From Bacteroidales bacterium UBA1184 (GTDB lineage Bacteria > Bacteroidota > Bacteroidia > Bacteroidales > ML635J-15), in NCBI GenBank assembly GCA_002310235.1, contig DBYO01000015.1, forward strand, positions 24,956 to 41,603: a DNA stretch of 16,648 nucleotides, in the 5' to 3' direction. The notes beneath the pieces were generated by a model. It was not told where the DNA came from and ran no database searches. It saw only the letters and a list, made by a program, of their open reading frames with translations. Numbering within the stretch: position 1 is the first letter of the stretch; each line of letters starts with the position of its first letter. Position numbers and translations under genes: made by a program. Positions 14,149 through 16,648 of the stretch are shown piece after piece.

Positions 14149-15141
14149 ATGATAGGAATGATGCTCGCTTCGGTGATTTTTCTGAGCATAGTACTGTTTG
14201 CTGTGCCCAATATCCTATGGTTTTTGCTGTGGCTTATCGCAAAATGTTTCCATTACTCGATGCCATACTCACCATTCGGATGGACAGCTTTCGTGCTGGT
14301 GGCATTCGCATGGATTGTACTTGCATACGGATATTTTATAGGTCGCTTCAAACTAGACATCAACAAATGGGACTACCAAAACAAGGACATCCCTACTGCT
14401 TTCGATGGATATAAAATTGTACATATCAGCGACACGCATCTTTCTACCTTCGATGATAGCCACAAACACCTACAGCGTTTCGTCGATTCTATAAATGCAC
14501 AAAAGCCCGACCTGATATGTTTTACCGGCGACTTGGTAAGCCTCGGAGTCGAGGAAGCCGAACCATACCTCGAAATCTTGAACCAGCTAAACGCAAAAGA
14601 TGGCATCACTAGCATACTTGGCAACCACGACTTTATAATATATCGCCATCGTAGCGACAGCACATTCGACCGCAATGCAGCGGTGCAACGACTCGACAGC
14701 CTTCAACGAAACACCTTAGGCTGGCATCTGCTACGAAACGACAGCTACAAAATAGAGCGCGGTGGAGAAAAGATTACGATCGTCGGCGTTGACAATAAAA
14801 ATTGTACTAACCAAGGTTTCCGCACCATCGACATGGGTGACCTGCCAAAGGCAATGCAAGGCACCGACGGATTCCGTATACTCCTCACCCACGACCCCAG
14901 CCATTGGCGTGGCGAAGTAGTCGGACAAACCGACATTCCACTCACACTTTGCGGACATACACACGCCGCACAAATCAAACTTTTCGGTTGGACTCCTGCT
15001 TCGTGGACGTTCACCGACACCGACGGCCGCTACGACGAAAACGGACAGACCATGTACATAAATGTCGGTTTGGGTTGCACTCTCCCAGCTAGAATTGGTG
15101 CTAATGCGGAAATAACAGTGATAACACTACGGAAACAATAA
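14149..15141 (+). CDS. Membrane-anchored metallophosphoesterase (YaeI/calcineurin-like)
   Basis: This 330-residue protein has two N-terminal membrane segments (about 1-30 and 44-65) and a calcineurin-like metallophosphoesterase domain (about 88-328). All metal-binding motifs are present in order: DTH (D95, H97), GD (127-128), GNHD (158-161), LLTHDPSHW with H248, and CGHTHAAQ with H270 and H272. Such enzymes hydrolyse phosphodiesters or pyrophosphates with a two-metal centre. The topology resembles the YaeI/YkuE group, for which a cell-wall or lipid phosphodiester substrate has been suggested. The substrate here cannot be told. The ATG at 14149 is well placed after the -7 box; a Met at residue 4 is an alternative start that changes little. 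It stands alone between two terminators. Confidence 0.9.
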   Translation: MIGMMLASVIFLSIVLFAVPNILWFLLWLIAKCFHYSMPYSPFGWTAFVLVAFAWIVLAYGYFIGRFKLDINKWDYQNKDIPTAFDGYKIVHISDTHLSTFDDSHKHLQRFVDSINAQKPDLICFTGDLVSLGVEEAEPYLEILNQLNAKDGITSILGNHDFIIYRHRSDSTFDRNAAVQRLDSLQRNTLGWHLLRNDSYKIERGGEKITIVGVDNKNCTNQGFRTIDMGDLPKAMQGTDGFRILLTHDPSHWRGEVVGQTDIPLTLCGHTHAAQIKLFGWTPASWTFTDTDGRYDENGQTMYINVGLGCTLPARIGANAEITVITLRKQ

Positions 15142-15168
15142 AAAAAGGCGGATTTCTCCGCCTTTTCT
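15141..15168. terminator. Bidirectional terminator between converging genes
   Basis: A 10-bp stem AAAAGGCGGA / TCCGCCTTTT (15143-15152 and 15157-15166) with a TTTC loop has T-runs on both strands. It can serve both the metallophosphoesterase (+) and pepD (-). Confidence 0.88.
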
Positions 15169-15187
15169 ATTATGTAAAGCCATCTGC

Positions 15188-16645
15188 TTACTTTACAGGA
15201 ACGTTCTTCAAGGTTTCAACCAAGAACTTCCAGAACTTCTCAACCGAAGCAATATTTACTCTCTCAACTGGTGAGTGCGGGTGTTCGATTGTAGGACCAA
15301 ACGAAATCATATCCCAGTTAGGATAAACGAAGCCCAACAGACCGCATTCCAGACCAGCGTGGATAGCCATAACCTTTGCTTCCTCGTTGAACAGACGCTT
15401 GTAGCAGTCCTTCATTGTGTTGAGGATTGGCGAATTCATGTTAGGATTCCAACCTGGGTACGAGCCCGAGAATTCAACATTTGCACCAATCAGGTCGAAT
15501 ACAGTACCGATCTTGTACATTGTACCCTTCTTTGCCGATTCTACCGAACTACGAGTCAAGCACTTAACACCAAAGTTGCCGTCCTTACACTCAACTATTG
15601 CCAAATTGTTCGATGTTTCAACCAAACCAGGCATAGAGTCGCTCATTCTTACTACGCCGTGAGGGCATACGAATGTAGCCTTGATTATCTTTTCCGCGAT
15701 TTCCTTCTCGGCAACCTTTGCAGGCATTGCGGTCTTAGCTGCGCAAAGAGCAATGCCCTTTTCAGTAGCAGCGAATTCGCTCTTGTAGTAGCCGTCGAAT
15801 CTTGCAACTTCTGCTTCGAAGTTAGCGCAGTCGGCATTAGCAATGAGAACTATTGCATAAGCCTCGCGTGGGATAGCGTTGCGCATGTCACCACCCTTAA
15901 TTTCAGCAAGACGCATATCGGTCTTGTAGAGGCAGTGGTTGAGGAATCTAACGAGGAGTTTGTTTGCGTTTGCACGACCAATGTTGATGTCCATACCGCT
16001 GTGACCACCGTTCAAGCCCTTAACATCGATACGGTAAGCTGTATAGCCAGCAGGAGCAGCGCATTCGTCATACTTCATGGTAACATTTACGTCAACACCA
16101 CCAGCGCAACCTACATAAAGTTCGCCTTCGGTTTCTGAATCGAGGTTCATAAGGATGTCGCCCTTGAGCATGCCAGCCTTCAGGTGGTTAGCACCTGTCA
16201 TACCGGTTTCCTCATCGATTGTGAAGAGTGCTTCGATTGGTCCGTGAACGAGGTCCTTCGATTCGAGGACTGCCATTGCAGCAGCGCAACCCATACCGTT
16301 GTCGGCACCGAGGGTAGTCTGGTTTGCGCGTACCCATTCGCCGTCGATGATGGTTTCGATCGGGTCCTTTGTGAAGTCGTGAACCTTCTCGTTGTTCTTC
16401 TGCGGAACCATGTCGAGGTGACCCTGAAGGATAACACCCTTGCGGTTTTCCATACCTGGAGTTGCAGGCTTGCGGATTATTACGTTGCCGATTTCATCGA
16501 CTACAGTTTCGAGACCTAACTTTTCGCCAAATTCCTTAACAAAAGCCACAACTTTTGCTTCGTGCTTCGATGGACGCGGAATCTGTGTCAGTGAATAGAA
16601 ATTCTTCCATACACCCTGTGGATTCAATTTTGTGATTTCACTCAT
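15188..16645 (-). CDS. pepD: Aminoacyl-histidine dipeptidase (PepD, M20 family)
   Basis: Cytoplasmic zinc dipeptidase that cleaves dipeptides such as Xaa-His. It fits with the dipeptide-releasing S46 enzyme encoded upstream in the window, though the two are not in one operon. The 485-residue length is normal for PepD. Visible metal and catalytic sites: GHLDM (H76, D78), ADNGMG (D115), DEETGM (catalytic E145 and ligand E146), LDSE (D169) and, near the end, IEHPHSP with the last histidine ligand. The IPRPSKHE segment at 22-29 is typical of the N-terminus. The ATG is 3 bases from the window edge, so the promoter is not visible. The gene ends at a shared terminator with the converging metallophosphoesterase gene. 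Confidence 0.95.
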   Translation of the reverse strand: MSEITKLNPQGVWKNFYSLTQIPRPSKHEAKVVAFVKEFGEKLGLETVVDEIGNVIIRKPATPGMENRKGVILQGHLDMVPQKNNEKVHDFTKDPIETIIDGEWVRANQTTLGADNGMGCAAAMAVLESKDLVHGPIEALFTIDEETGMTGANHLKAGMLKGDILMNLDSETEGELYVGCAGGVDVNVTMKYDECAAPAGYTAYRIDVKGLNGGHSGMDINIGRANANKLLVRFLNHCLYKTDMRLAEIKGGDMRNAIPREAYAIVLIANADCANFEAEVARFDGYYKSEFAATEKGIALCAAKTAMPAKVAEKEIAEKIIKATFVCPHGVVRMSDSMPGLVETSNNLAIVECKDGNFGVKCLTRSSVESAKKGTMYKIGTVFDLIGANVEFSGSYPGWNPNMNSPILNTMKDCYKRLFNEEAKVMAIHAGLECGLLGFVYPNWDMISFGPTIEHPHSPVERVNIASVEKFWKFLVETLKNVPVK

Positions 16646-16648
16646 AAT

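Noticed and set aside
15275..16138. 287-codon open frame opposite pepD
   Set aside because: PepD motifs are complete on the minus strand; nothing recognisable on the plus strand.

Overview
The window looks like chromosomal DNA of a member of the Bacteroidota, most likely an uncultured gut-type Bacteroidales. The basis is: an M1 peptidase ending in a type A sorting domain of the type IX secretion system (T9SS); a PorE-like TPR/beta-propeller/OmpA protein; an S46 dipeptidyl-peptidase; -7 boxes of the Bacteroidetes TAnnTTTG type upstream of several genes; and few obvious Shine-Dalgarno sequences. No tRNA, rRNA, CRISPR array or complete insertion sequence was seen.

Layout. (1) Bases 1-1526, + strand: the tail of an accessory island. 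A COG2865-type ATP-binding/winged-helix protein, cut by the window edge and rich in 12-bp repeats, overlaps by 4 bp a short HsdS-like fragment that ends abruptly. This looks like the remnant of a type I restriction-modification locus, joined almost directly to nhaC. (2) Bases 1554-2990, +: NhaC-type Na+/H+ antiporter. (3) Bases 3041-7515, - strand: an S46 dipeptidyl-peptidase carrying the DPP11-type specificity arginine, followed 11 bp later by a secreted M1 aminopeptidase with a T9SS sorting domain, probably one peptide-scavenging operon. (4) Bases 7616-9158, -: a UbiA-type prenyltransferase overlapping maf by 14 bp. (5) Bases 9318-9980, +: an AqpZ-type water channel with its own promoter and a strong terminator. 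(6) Bases 10089-14039, +: two tandem paralogues of PorE architecture, the first lacking the OmpA domain, separated by a 333-bp non-coding spacer made largely of short tandem repeats. (7) Bases 14149-15141, +: a membrane-anchored metallophosphoesterase. (8) Bases 15188-16645, -: a PepD-type M20 dipeptidase convergent with the previous gene across a bidirectional terminator.

How the genes fit together. The window is dominated by protein and peptide use (S46 dipeptidyl-peptidase, T9SS-exported M1 aminopeptidase, cytoplasmic PepD) and by cell-envelope functions (two PorE-like proteins, UbiA, metallophosphoesterase, aquaporin, NhaC). The PorE-like protein is a candidate component of the same secretion system that would export the M1 peptidase. 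I see no clearly new multi-gene system. The most unusual items are the broken restriction locus with its 12-bp repeat protein, the OmpA-less PorE paralogue, and the 8-bp degenerate satellite between the paralogues.
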